35,061 nucleotides of DNA from Clostridiales bacterium (GTDB taxonomy: Bacteria > Bacillota > Clostridia > Oscillospirales > Oscillospiraceae): the NCBI GenBank assembly GCA_021205205.1, contig JAJPXY010000145.1, positions 3,498 through 38,558 of the forward strand. Reading direction: 5' to 3'. Position 1 is the first letter of the stretch. Every line of letters begins with the position of its first letter. The position numbers and the translations under genes are program-made. Below the pieces are notes generated by a model. The model was given only the letters and a program-made list of their open reading frames with translations. It was not told the DNA's origin and did not search any database. Below are positions 8,616-15,854 of the stretch, one piece after another.

Positions 8616-10947
8616 CAATTTCCTGTCCTGTGTAGTCGGCCGCGGCGCTGTCGGCGAAGTTCACCGTAATGACGCTGCCCCGCTCCACCTCGGTCCCGGC
8701 GGCGGTGCTCTGGCTGTAGGCCAGCGTGGTGCTGTTGTAGTAGCTGGAGGAGCCGGTGGCCGTCATATAGAGGTCCAGCTCGCTCAGCGCCTCCTTTGCC
8801 TGGTCCACCGTCATGCCGATCAGGTCCGGCACGGTGACGGTGTCGTCGGGGGCCTCCTCCCCCATATAGAGGATGACCTCGCTGCCACTGGGCAGGGCGG
8901 ACCCGGACGCGGGACACTGGTCGGTGACGGTCTCGCCGTCGCCCACCACCCGGTAGGTCAGGTCCTTGGCCTCCAGCGCCTCCGCCGCCTCGCTCTCGCT
9001 GAGGCCCGCCAGGGCGGGCATGGAGACGCTGACGCCGGAGAGGTCGTCGTCGGTGTACTGCTTTTCGTAACCCAGATAGTCCAGGGTGTCGGCGATGAGC
9101 TGGCCCGCCACCGGCGCGGCCATGTTGCCGCCGGAGATGTAGTAGCCGGTGGTGGAGTAGTTGCTGCCCGCCGCGTCCACCTGGGGGGAATCGAAGGCCA
9201 CCAGCACGATGATCTCCGGGTCGTCCGCCGGGGCGAAGCCCACGAAGGAGACGACGTATTCATCGTCGTTCAAGGTCTGGGAGGTGCCGGTCTTGCCGCC
9301 GATGCGGTAGCCGGACATATAGGCGTTGCGCCCGGTGAAGCTGGTGACGACCCCCTCCAAAATGGTGGCGCAGCGCTGGGAGGTCTCCTCGCTGATGACC
9401 TGGCGGACGGGGGTGGTGTCCGCCTCATAGGTGGTGTCGCCGCCGGAGTCCACAATGCTCTGCACCACATGGGGGGTGTAGAGGTAGCCGCCGTTGACCA
9501 CCGCGTTGATGGCGGTGATGAGGCTGATGGGGGTGACGGTGAACCGCTGACCGAAGGAGGCGGTGGCCAGCTCGGTGATGCCGAAGCTGGACAGGTCCCA
9601 GATGACGTTGGAGCTTTCGCCGGGCAGGTCGATGCCGGTGGACTCCATCAGGCCGAACCGCTCCATGTAGGAGTAGAAGGTCTCCGCCCCCAGGCTCTGG
9701 CCGATGGAGATGAAGGCGGGGTTGCAGGAGTTGCCCACCGCCTCCGCCAGGGTCTGGTGGCCGTGGCCGGAGCGGTCGGAGCAGCGAATGGTCCAGTTGG
9801 AGACTGTGACGGAGCCAGTGCAGTTAAAGGTGGTGTTCTCGTCCACGACCCCTTCCTGTAAGGCGGCGGCCAGCACCAGCGACTTGAAGGCGGAACCCGG
9901 CTCATAGGTGTAGTTCAGCGCCTTGTTGCTCCACATCTCGCTGAGGGCGTCCGCCTCGCTGGTGGCCCCGGACTCCACCTCCTCCTGGAGCACCGTGTCG
10001 ATGATGGTGCTGTAGCTGTTCAGGTCGTAGGTGGGGCGGCTGGCCATGCCCAGAATGGCGCCGCTGTCGCAGTCCATGACGATGATAAAGCCGCCGTTCT
10101 GCACGTCATATTTCTCAATGCCGTCCGCCAGAGCCTCCTCGCACAGCTTCTGGATCTCGGTGGACAGGGTCAGGGTGACGGTGCTGCCGCTCTCCGCGTC
10201 GTAATACTCTTGGTAGAAGTTCAGCAGGTCGGTGCCGCTGGCGTTCTGGGCCGTGACCAGCAGCCCGGCGGTGCCGGACAGCTCGTCGTCCAGCTCCGCC
10301 TCGATGCCGTAGGCGCCGCCGTTGTCGTTGGTGAAGCCGATGATCTGGGCGGCCAGGGTGGAATAGGGGTAGTACCGCTTGGAGTTGGGGGTCAGGTAGA
10401 CGCAGCCGGTGAGGCCGTATTCGTCGATGAACGCCCGCACCGCCTCCTCCGTGGTGGCGTCCAGCTTGGTGGCGATTTTCTTATACTGGCTGGCGGTGTC
10501 CTGGCATTTCTCCCGGATGCTGTCGGCCTCCACGCCGTCCAGTATCTCTGCCAGACCAGTGGCAATGGTTTCCACTACGTCCAGGACCTCGCCGGGGTCC
10601 TCGCCCTTCTCCTCCGCTTCCGCGGCGGCGGCGTCCAGCGCCTGCTGCTTGTCGTTGATGGCCTTGGGGGACAAAATCACGTCGTAGGCGCTGGCGCTGA
10701 TGGCCAGCACGTTGCCCTCGGAGTCGTAGATGGTGCCCCGCAGGGCGGAGACGGACAGCTCGCTGGTCTGCTGATCCACCGCCTTCTGCTCTACCTCGTC
10801 GTGGCGGCTGATCTGCCAGTACCAGAGCTTGTAGACGATGGGGATAAACATCATGACGCCGCAGAGGGCCAGCAGGAACACCGTCCTGCGGAAGATACGG
10901 CGGTTGGCCGAGCGGCTGCTGTTCTTTTTTCGCTTTTGGCGGTTCAT
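8608..10947 (-). CDS. ftsI: Class B penicillin-binding protein with PASTA domains (FtsI/SpoVD type)
   Basis: This is a septal transpeptidase that crosslinks peptidoglycan. The 779-residue protein has a basic N-terminus, one membrane anchor at about residues 21-42 and a dimerisation domain beginning RGTIYDSEGNVLA. The transpeptidase motifs are SAFK (352-355, nucleophilic Ser), SCN (407-409) and KTGTS (552-556). Two C-terminal PASTA domains run from about residue 645 to the end (VSMPALAG... and VTVPDLIG...). The ATG at 10947 has a GGGGTGGAG site just before it; a GTG three codons upstream is an alternative. PASTA repeats occur in both SpoVD and PBP2X-type proteins, so vegetative or sporulation use cannot be told apart. 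A MITE-like repeat separates it from ftsL. Confidence 0.94.
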   Translation of the reverse strand: MNRQKRKKNSSRSANRRIFRRTVFLLALCGVMMFIPIVYKLWYWQISRHDEVEQKAVDQQTSELSVSALRGTIYDSEGNVLAISASAYDVILSPKAINDKQQALDAAAAEAEEKGEDPGEVLDVVETIATGLAEILDGVEADSIREKCQDTASQYKKIATKLDATTEEAVRAFIDEYGLTGCVYLTPNSKRYYPYSTLAAQIIGFTNDNGGAYGIEAELDDELSGTAGLLVTAQNASGTDLLNFYQEYYDAESGSTVTLTLSTEIQKLCEEALADGIEKYDVQNGGFIIVMDCDSGAILGMASRPTYDLNSYSTIIDTVLQEEVESGATSEADALSEMWSNKALNYTYEPGSAFKSLVLAAALQEGVVDENTTFNCTGSVTVSNWTIRCSDRSGHGHQTLAEAVGNSCNPAFISIGQSLGAETFYSYMERFGLMESTGIDLPGESSNVIWDLSSFGITELATASFGQRFTVTPISLITAINAVVNGGYLYTPHVVQSIVDSGGDTTYEADTTPVRQVISEETSQRCATILEGVVTSFTGRNAYMSGYRIGGKTGTSQTLNDDEYVVSFVGFAPADDPEIIVLVAFDSPQVDAAGSNYSTTGYYISGGNMAAPVAGQLIADTLDYLGYEKQYTDDDLSGVSVSMPALAGLSESEAAEALEAKDLTYRVVGDGETVTDQCPASGSALPSGSEVILYMGEEAPDDTVTVPDLIGMTVDQAKEALSELDLYMTATGSSSYYNSTTLAYSQSTAAGTEVERGSVITVNFADSAAADYTGQEIDD

Positions 10948-11052
10948 CTGCTCCACCCCCTGGTCGGCGAAGAAGGGCGCAAGAATTGACTCTTCTTACG
11001 CCCTCTGTTGTTTCTTATGGCTATGGCCGTTTTTCCTGAACGTTCTCATCGA

Positions 11053-11214
11053 AGGAAGCTCTGATTAAATGGCCTTGGATGGCTGGGCGAGCAGATTTTG
11101 CGCAAATCGAGGCGCGAAATCGCAGGAATCCTTTGTGGATTTCAAGATTTCGCAACGAAGAGTTGCACGAAATATGCCGTCCAGACGCCGGGAGTTATTT
11201 AATCAGAGGTTCCC
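11053..11214. mobile_element. MITE-like element inside the dcw operon, between ftsL and the PBP gene
   Basis: Terminal inverted repeats of about 18 bp (left AGGAAGCTCTGATTAAAT, right ATTTAATCAGAGGTTCCC, 16 of 18 matching) bound a 162-bp non-coding segment. It has no transposase gene and no convincing target-site duplication. The 278-bp gap 10957-11234 holds nothing else recognisable. Confidence 0.75.
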
Positions 11215-11234
11215 GAAGCATTGATATGCCGGAC

Positions 11235-11804
11235 TCAGCGGAAATATGCACCCAGACCGGCGAAGAAGGAGACCACCGTCTGCCAGCAGCCTCGCAGGCC
11301 CGTGGCCTGCTCCTGCTGCTCATAGACCACAGTGTTGTCCGGAGAGGAGAACTCGATGTAGACCTTCTGGCTGGCGCTTGGCTCGGTCAGACCGGCCTTC
11401 TCCGCCGCCTGGCGCAGGGTCTCGGCGTCAAAGACCTCCTCCTCCTCGGCGGCCAGCTTGGAATAGTCGGTCTCCAGCTCGGTCAGGGTGGTCTGGGCGG
11501 CGACGGTCTCGGCGTAGACGCTGTTGAGCTGGATGTAGCTGGTCAGCACGCCCACCGCCAGCATGGCCACCAGCACGAAACCGGCCACAGCGGTCAGGGA
11601 GACGGGCTGCTGTTTGCGCAGCTCTACCGGCTGGCGGCGGGTCTGCTTGGCCCGCTGGAGGCCGGTGTCGGAGATGCGCTGTTGCTCGGGGCGTTCCTCC
11701 TGCTCCGGCTCGTAGGCGACGTTGCCGCGGGGGTTGACATCATAGGCCACATTCCCGCTGATAGCCGTCTGAAATGGGTTCTGTCTTTTGCGTCGTGCAG
11801 CCAT
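11235..11804 (-). CDS. ftsL: Cell division protein FtsL
   Basis: FtsL is a small bitopic divisome protein that pairs with FtsB/DivIC and FtsQ to recruit and activate FtsW and the PBP. The 189-residue protein has a long charged cytoplasmic tail (1-68) containing a duplicated GNVAY segment, one membrane helix at about 69-91, then a heptad-rich coiled coil (about 95-125). It is longer than typical FtsL (about 100-120 residues), mainly because of the N-terminal tail and a C-terminal extension. Recognition rests on position between rsmH and the PBP gene plus this topology; sequence conservation in the family is weak. An AGAGGT site precedes the ATG. Confidence 0.82.
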   Translation of the reverse strand: MAARRKRQNPFQTAISGNVAYDVNPRGNVAYEPEQEERPEQQRISDTGLQRAKQTRRQPVELRKQQPVSLTAVAGFVLVAMLAVGVLTSYIQLNSVYAETVAAQTTLTELETDYSKLAAEEEEVFDAETLRQAAEKAGLTEPSASQKVYIEFSSPDNTVVYEQQEQATGLRGCWQTVVSFFAGLGAYFR

Positions 11805-11852
11805 GATAACTACCTCTCTTTGTTGAAATTGAGCTGTTTCGTAAGATGTTGC

Positions 11853-11885
11853 AAGCTAACAGCCAACAGCTAACGGCTAATAGCT
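11853..11885. repeat. CTAACAG-type heptad array (family D) after rsmH
   Basis: Five consecutive 7-bp units of the type AGCTAAC/AGCCAAC/GGCTAAT end two bases beyond the rsmH stop codon. The same unit occurs after ftsZ, ftsW and mraY. Confidence 0.75.
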
Positions 11886-11886
11886 C

Positions 11887-12822
11887 TCAAATCTTTTCCG
11901 CGATGCGCAGCTTGGCGCTGCGGGCGCGGGGATTTTGCTTGATCTCCTCCGCCGAAGGGAGGATGGGCTTCTTGGGGGTCATTTTGATGGCCGGGGTCCT
12001 GCCGCAGACGCACACCGGGAACTCCGGCGGGCAGATGCAGCCTCTGGCCTGGGCCTGGTAGCCGTTTTTCACCAGCCGGTCCTCCAGGGAGTGGAAGGTG
12101 ATGATGCACAGCCGCCCGCCCGGGTTCAGCCGGGGGATGATGGCGTCCACCGCCTGGGAGCAGGCGGCAAGCTCGTCGTTGACGGCGATGCGGATGGCCT
12201 GGAAGCTCCGCTTGGCCGGGTGCTGCTTCTCCCGCAGGGCGGCGGCGGGCATGGCGGACTTGATGACGTCCACCAAGTCCAGCGTCTCCAGGATGGGCCG
12301 TTCCTCCCGCCGCCGGACGATGGCGGCGGCGATGGAGCGGGCATAGCGCTCCTCCCCGTACCGGGAGAGGATAAAGCTCAGCTCCTGCTCCGGCCACTCG
12401 TTGACCACCTGGGCGGTGGTCAGCGGCTGGGTCTGGTCCATGCGCATATCCAGCGGCGCGTTGTAACGATAGGAGAAGCCACGGCTGGGGTCGTCCAGCT
12501 GGGTGGAGGACACCCCCAGGTCCAGCAACACCCCGTCGGCCCCCGGGAGGCCCAGCTCGTCCATCACCTGGGGGATGTTGGTGAAGTTGTCGTGGACCAG
12601 GGTGACCCGGTCCATATAATCGGCCAGGCCGTCCTGGGCGGCGTCCAGCGCCGCCTGGTCCCGGTCGATGCAGATGAGCCGTCCCCCGTCCAGCCGTTTG
12701 GCGATCTCCCGGCTGTGGCCTGCCCGGCCCAGGGTCCCGTCGATATAGACGCCCTCCGGGCGGATGCGCAGGCCCCGGATGCACTCCTCCAGCAGCACCG
12801 GGCGGTGGGTCAGTTCTTCCAT
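11887..12822 (-). CDS. rsmH: 16S rRNA (cytosine1402-N4)-methyltransferase RsmH
   Basis: RsmH uses S-adenosylmethionine to methylate C1402 of 16S rRNA in the decoding centre. The 311-residue protein begins HRPVLLEECI, followed by the SAM loop DGTLGRAGHSR, then LLDLGVSSTQLDDPSRGFSYR and ITFHSLEDRLVK, all hallmarks of the MraW/RsmH family. A GAAGGAG site precedes the ATG. It is the second gene of the dcw operon, directly after mraZ, the near-universal arrangement. Confidence 0.97.
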   Translation of the reverse strand: MEELTHRPVLLEECIRGLRIRPEGVYIDGTLGRAGHSREIAKRLDGGRLICIDRDQAALDAAQDGLADYMDRVTLVHDNFTNIPQVMDELGLPGADGVLLDLGVSSTQLDDPSRGFSYRYNAPLDMRMDQTQPLTTAQVVNEWPEQELSFILSRYGEERYARSIAAAIVRRREERPILETLDLVDVIKSAMPAAALREKQHPAKRSFQAIRIAVNDELAACSQAVDAIIPRLNPGGRLCIITFHSLEDRLVKNGYQAQARGCICPPEFPVCVCGRTPAIKMTPKKPILPSAEEIKQNPRARSAKLRIAEKI

Positions 12823-12853
12823 GAACAGCTCCTTCGGTTTTGGTGTTGTGATG

Positions 12854-13294
12854 TCAGCCCCGGATGGACTGCATCATCCGGGCGATGTTGTTGACGTTGA
12901 GCTTCATGCTCTCGGTCTGGGCCAGCAGGCCGGCGTCCCACAGCTTGGCGCGGTTGTTGCAGCCGATGAGCACCACGGCCTTTTTCAGCTGGGCGTATTC
13001 CCGCAAATAGCCGGGGATGACGATGCGATATTGGCTGTCCGGCTCGCAGCGCTCCGCCGAGGCGAAGAACGCCTCCGCCACGCTGCTCTCGTCCTCCGGC
13101 AGGGCGGCGAACTTGGCGCAGATGTCGTTCCATGCGTCCATGGGGTAGAGGGTCAGGTTGGGAATCAGATCCCCGTCCTGGGTCCTGTGGTACCCGGCGG
13201 CGATATAGAACGCCTCGCCCGGTTCGGCGCGGAACCGCACGGGCAGAATGAGGCGGCCCTTGCTGTCCAGGTTATGCTCGGATTTCCCGGTCAC
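12854..13294 (-). CDS. mraZ: Transcriptional regulator MraZ
   Basis: MraZ is a double-SpoVT/AbrB-fold DNA-binding protein that regulates its own dcw operon. The proposed 146-residue product begins with GKSEHNLDSKGRLILPVRFR, the first AbrB-like domain (the family normally has HNLDSKGR near residue 7). The second domain contains EPDSQYRIVIPGYLREYA. The GTG at 13294 is preferred over an ATG 14 codons upstream: a GGAGG site lies 8 bases before it and the resulting length matches the family (about 143). The longer N-terminus has no counterpart in the family, and its codons would overlap the GTGG boxes at 13300-13334. Confidence 0.9.
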   Translation of the reverse strand: MTGKSEHNLDSKGRLILPVRFRAEPGEAFYIAAGYHRTQDGDLIPNLTLYPMDAWNDICAKFAALPEDESSVAEAFFASAERCEPDSQYRIVIPGYLREYAQLKKAVVLIGCNNRAKLWDAGLLAQTESMKLNVNNIARMMQSIRG

Positions 13295-13299
13295 CTGCG

Positions 13300-13344
13300 C
13301 CACCTCCGCTCCACTTTGCCGCTTATCGCTCCACAAAGAGCCAC
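13300..13344 (-). promoter_or_regulatory. Candidate MraZ operator (GTGG boxes)
   Basis: On the minus strand four GTGG boxes (13341-13344, 13331-13334, 13311-13314, 13300-13303) lie between the promoter and the mraZ start, mostly about one helical turn apart; two read GTGGAG. MraZ proteins are known to bind short G-rich direct repeats spaced about one turn apart just downstream of their own promoter. The assignment is by pattern only. Confidence 0.55.
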
Positions 13345-13366
13345 TTTACTACCACCGGTACCTTAT

Positions 13367-13395
13367 AGTATAATTCACCCCCTTGGAAATAGCAA
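13367..13395 (-). promoter_or_regulatory. Promoter of the dcw operon (PmraZ)
   Basis: The minus strand carries a -35 box TTGCTA (13390-13395) and a -10 box TATACT (13367-13372) with a 17-base spacer, about 73 bases before the mraZ GTG. It lies in a locally AT-rich stretch downstream of the terminator of the preceding gene. Confidence 0.75.
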
Positions 13396-13546
13396 GTCTT
13401 TTTTTCTTATATTTTTTTCGTGAGACGGCGGGGTTTCTGAAATTTTTTGTCGTCTTTGGGACAGTTTTCGCCGCAAAACGTTCCATTTCTCCCTTTTCCG
13501 CCGCAAAGTGTTCCTTTTTTCTCCATTTTTCAGGGCCAGAGGCGGC

Positions 13547-13583
13547 AAAAAGGCCCGGCAGCGTTCTCTGTCGCTGCCGGGCC
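13547..13583 (-). terminator. Rho-independent terminator after the coiled-coil gene
   Basis: A perfect 12-bp GC-rich stem (13552-13563 with 13572-13583), 8-base loop, is followed on the minus strand by TTTTT (13551-13547). It insulates the coaD-side genes from the dcw promoter. Confidence 0.85.
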
Positions 13584-13597
13584 TCGGGGCTGTCGCC

Positions 13598-14170
13598 TCA
13601 GGATTCCTTTTCCGCGTCGTAGGCGGTCTTTTTCCTGCCCTTGTCCTTGCCGGAGAGGGTCTGGAACTGGCTGCGGGACTTTTGCACCTCGGCCAGGGCG
13701 TCGTTCAGAGCCTCCTCCGTCCGGCGCAGCACATCGTCACAGTAGCTGTTGGCCGCCTGCTGCAGCTCGGTGGAGCGCTGCTCGGCCCGGGCGGTGGCCT
13801 CGCTGGCGGCGGTCTCCGCCTGGTGGATCATCTCGTCCCGCCGCTTCTCCGTCTCCTGGAGGATCTCCGTGGCCTTGGCCTTGACCCGGGCCTGGATCTC
13901 GCTCTCGTCGATCATCTGGCGGGCCTGTTCCTCGGCCTGCTTGCGGATGCGGTCCGCGTCCTTCTCGGCCTTGGCCAGGTATTCCGCCCGCTGGGCCATG
14001 ATCCGCTGAGACTCGTCGATCTCCACCGGGAACACCCGGCGCACCTCGTCCAGGATGTCCAGCGCCTTGTCCCGGTCGATGCGGCAGGTGCCGCCAAAGC
14101 CGCCTCTGGCCTCGTCGATCATCTCGTATAGCGTGTTCAGCAGTTCGTTGACCTTTTCTTTATTTGCCAT
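13598..14170 (-). CDS. Coiled-coil protein of the type found next to coaD (DivIVA/V-ATPase subunit-like)
   Basis: The 190-residue product is almost wholly helical and charged. An N-terminal part with RIDRDKALDILDEVRRVFPVEI precedes a long coiled coil rich in Ala, Glu, Arg and Gln (about residues 55-165) and a basic tail. Proteins with this VDREE-LLDILDEIR...LPEEI start are commonly encoded beside coaD in Clostridia and are often loosely named ATPase or V-type ATPase subunit H. No enzymatic motif is visible. The single Cys pair is scattered. The ATG has a GGGGAGGG site. The true function is unknown; a cytoskeletal or membrane-scaffolding role resembling DivIVA is only inference. Confidence 0.75.
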   Translation of the reverse strand: MANKEKVNELLNTLYEMIDEARGGFGGTCRIDRDKALDILDEVRRVFPVEIDESQRIMAQRAEYLAKAEKDADRIRKQAEEQARQMIDESEIQARVKAKATEILQETEKRRDEMIHQAETAASEATARAEQRSTELQQAANSYCDDVLRRTEEALNDALAEVQKSRSQFQTLSGKDKGRKKTAYDAEKES

Positions 14171-14193
14171 GAACAGTGCCCTCCCCTTTTTTT

Positions 14194-14564
14194 AATTCGC
14201 AATTTGCAATGTGCAATGGCCGGGTTTGCAGCCATAACTGTATCACCGGAACACAGTCGAAAACGATTTCTTCGCAAAGCAACAGGCGTTTTCCGTTATC
14301 CGGTTATTGCTTTTGCTCGGCTGAATCGATTTTACTTGAAACTGTTACCACACGTCTGTAGGGGCGGCCCCCGGCCCCCCCCGGGGGGGGGGGGGCGCGG
14401 GGCGGCGCGGGGGGGGGGGTGGGGGGGGCGGGGGGCGCCCGCCCCCCCCGCCCCTACACAAACGTTTGTGCAGAACCACGCTTTTTACAGCAAACGCCCG
14501 GCGTCCGGTCTCCCTATCATTGCACATTGCTAATTGCTAATTGCACATTGACGATTGCACATTT
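14194..14564. repeat. Family A heptad-bounded element with nested GC-rich element (coaD downstream)
   Basis: Left heptads (GCAATTT GCAATGT GCAAT, 14194-14218) face inverted right heptads (ATTGCAC ATTGCTA ATTGCTA, 14518-14564). Between them are a conserved GGGTTTGCAGCC near the left end, a GC-rich family B insert (14357-14458), and a right-hand segment from about 14459 to 14517 that matches 15740-15800. The right heptads run into the coaD stop codon. The whole 392-bp gap 14171-14562 contains no gene. Confidence 0.8.
14357..14458. repeat. GC-rich family B element, highly homopolymeric
   Basis: It starts TGTAGGGGCGGCC and ends CGCCCCTACA, the family ends, but the middle is almost pure C then G runs. 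It is nested in the heptad element. The base sequence of the middle may be unreliable. Confidence 0.65.
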
Positions 14565-15066
14565 ATTTCTCTTCCAGCCGCTGCTGCATCCGCGCGGCCA
14601 CGTCGTCCGCAATGCTCCCGGCCACGTATCCCCCCAGGTCCACCCGGTACCGGGCCAGCTCCCTGACGATGGTGGAGCTGATAAAGGCCAGGTCGGGCCG
14701 GGCTGTCAGGAACAGCGTATCCACCCCGGGGCCGAGCTGCCGGTTCAGGTCGGCCATCTGCATTTCCGCCTCGAAGTCCGCCACCCGCCGCAGGCCCTTG
14801 ACCACGCAGCTGGCGTTCCGGCTGCGAGCGTAGTCCACCAGCAGACCGTCGGCGTGATCTACCTCCACGTTTTCCACGCCGTCCAGCCCGTCCAGGCTCC
14901 GGCGAATCAGGTCCACCCGCTCCGCCGTGGTGAACAGGCCCTGCTTTTCCGAGTTATACATCACGCAGACCACCAGCCGGTCGAACTGGGCCGCCGCCCG
15001 CTGGATGATGTCCAGATGGCCGACGGTGACGGGGTCGAAGCTGCCGGGATAGATGGCGGTTCTCAT
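14563..15066 (-). CDS. coaD: Phosphopantetheine adenylyltransferase CoaD
   Basis: CoaD joins 4'-phosphopantetheine and ATP to give dephospho-CoA, the penultimate step of coenzyme A synthesis. The 167-residue protein starts AIYPGSFDPVTVGHLDII, containing the nucleotidyltransferase TxGH motif, and has the C-terminal ISSTIVRE motif; KGLRRVADFEAEMQMA is also typical. Length equals the family norm. The ATG at 15066 was chosen because a GGAAGG site precedes it, and an upstream in-frame extension would overlap rsmD. It starts 4 bases after the rsmD stop, so the two are one operon. Confidence 0.96.
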   Translation of the reverse strand: MRTAIYPGSFDPVTVGHLDIIQRAAAQFDRLVVCVMYNSEKQGLFTTAERVDLIRRSLDGLDGVENVEVDHADGLLVDYARSRNASCVVKGLRRVADFEAEMQMADLNRQLGPGVDTLFLTARPDLAFISSTIVRELARYRVDLGGYVAGSIADDVAARMQQRLEEK

Positions 15067-15070
15067 GGCG

Positions 15071-15616
15071 TCAGCCTTCCTTTCGGTAGAGAGTGACCTT
15101 GATCTTGCCGTAGCGGTAATCCTTGCTCTTGACAAAGGGGGCGGGCAGGTCGGGCAGCTGGGCCTCTGCGCGGCTCTCACAGATGATTATACCATTATCC
15201 GTCAAAATGTCAATCGCAGCGAGCTTTTTCAGGGCAGATTCCAGCAATCCGCTGTCATAGGGCGGGTCCAAGAACACCAGGTGGAAGGGCTGGCGGACGG
15301 TGCTGAGGTAGCCGATGGAATCCCCCTGGACCACCTTGGCCTTGTCGGTGAAGCCGGTGACCCGCAGGTTGTCCCGGATGAGCTTCACCGCGTCCTTCCG
15401 CTGGTCCACAAAGACACACTCCGCCGCCCCCCGGCTCAGGCACTCGATGCCCAGCTGGCCGGTGCCGCCGAAGAGGTCCAGCACACGGCGGCCCTCGATG
15501 TCGAATTGGATGATGTTGAACATCCCCTCCTTCACCCGGTCGGTGGTGGGGCGGGTGTCCATGCCGGGCAGTTCGCCCAGGCGGCGGCCTCTGGCCGTTC
15601 CGGTGATGACGCGCAT
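15071..15616 (-). CDS. rsmD: 16S rRNA (guanine966-N2)-methyltransferase RsmD
   Basis: RsmD methylates G966 of 16S rRNA. The 181-residue protein begins MRVITGTARGRRL, carries the SAM-binding VLDLFGGTGQLGIE and the catalytic FLDPPYDSG motif (N/D-PPY), all diagnostic. The ATG at 15616 has a strong AGAGGAGG site 7 bases upstream; longer in-frame starts lie within heptad repeats and are rejected. It is coupled to coaD, the commonest arrangement in Firmicutes. Confidence 0.95.
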   Translation of the reverse strand: MRVITGTARGRRLGELPGMDTRPTTDRVKEGMFNIIQFDIEGRRVLDLFGGTGQLGIECLSRGAAECVFVDQRKDAVKLIRDNLRVTGFTDKAKVVQGDSIGYLSTVRQPFHLVFLDPPYDSGLLESALKKLAAIDILTDNGIIICESRAEAQLPDLPAPFVKSKDYRYGKIKVTLYRKEG

Positions 15617-15636
15617 GGCGAATCCTCCTCTTAATC

Positions 15637-15854
15637 CAATGTGCAATGTGCAATTAGCAATGTGCAATGACACAAACCAAAATGTTGAGCGTTACTTGCT
15701 GGACGCGCAGCATTATGAATCAGTGTACAATTCAACCCAACACAAACATTCGTGCAAAACCGCGCTTTTTCAGCAAACACCTAGCGTCCGGTTTCCGCAT
15801 AATTGCACATTGCACATTGCTAATTGCTAATTATAAACGCTAATTGCTAATTAG
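15637..15854. repeat. Family A heptad-bounded element between uvrC and rsmD
   Basis: Left heptads 15637-15669 (GCAATGT, GCAATTA) face right heptads 15801-15854 (ATTGCAC, ATTGCTA). The core right half (ACACAAAC..TTCGTGCAAAACC, then GCGTCCGGTTTCC) matches 14459-14517. The right heptads contain the uvrC stop codon (AAT TAG). No gene lies in 15617-15846. Confidence 0.85.
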
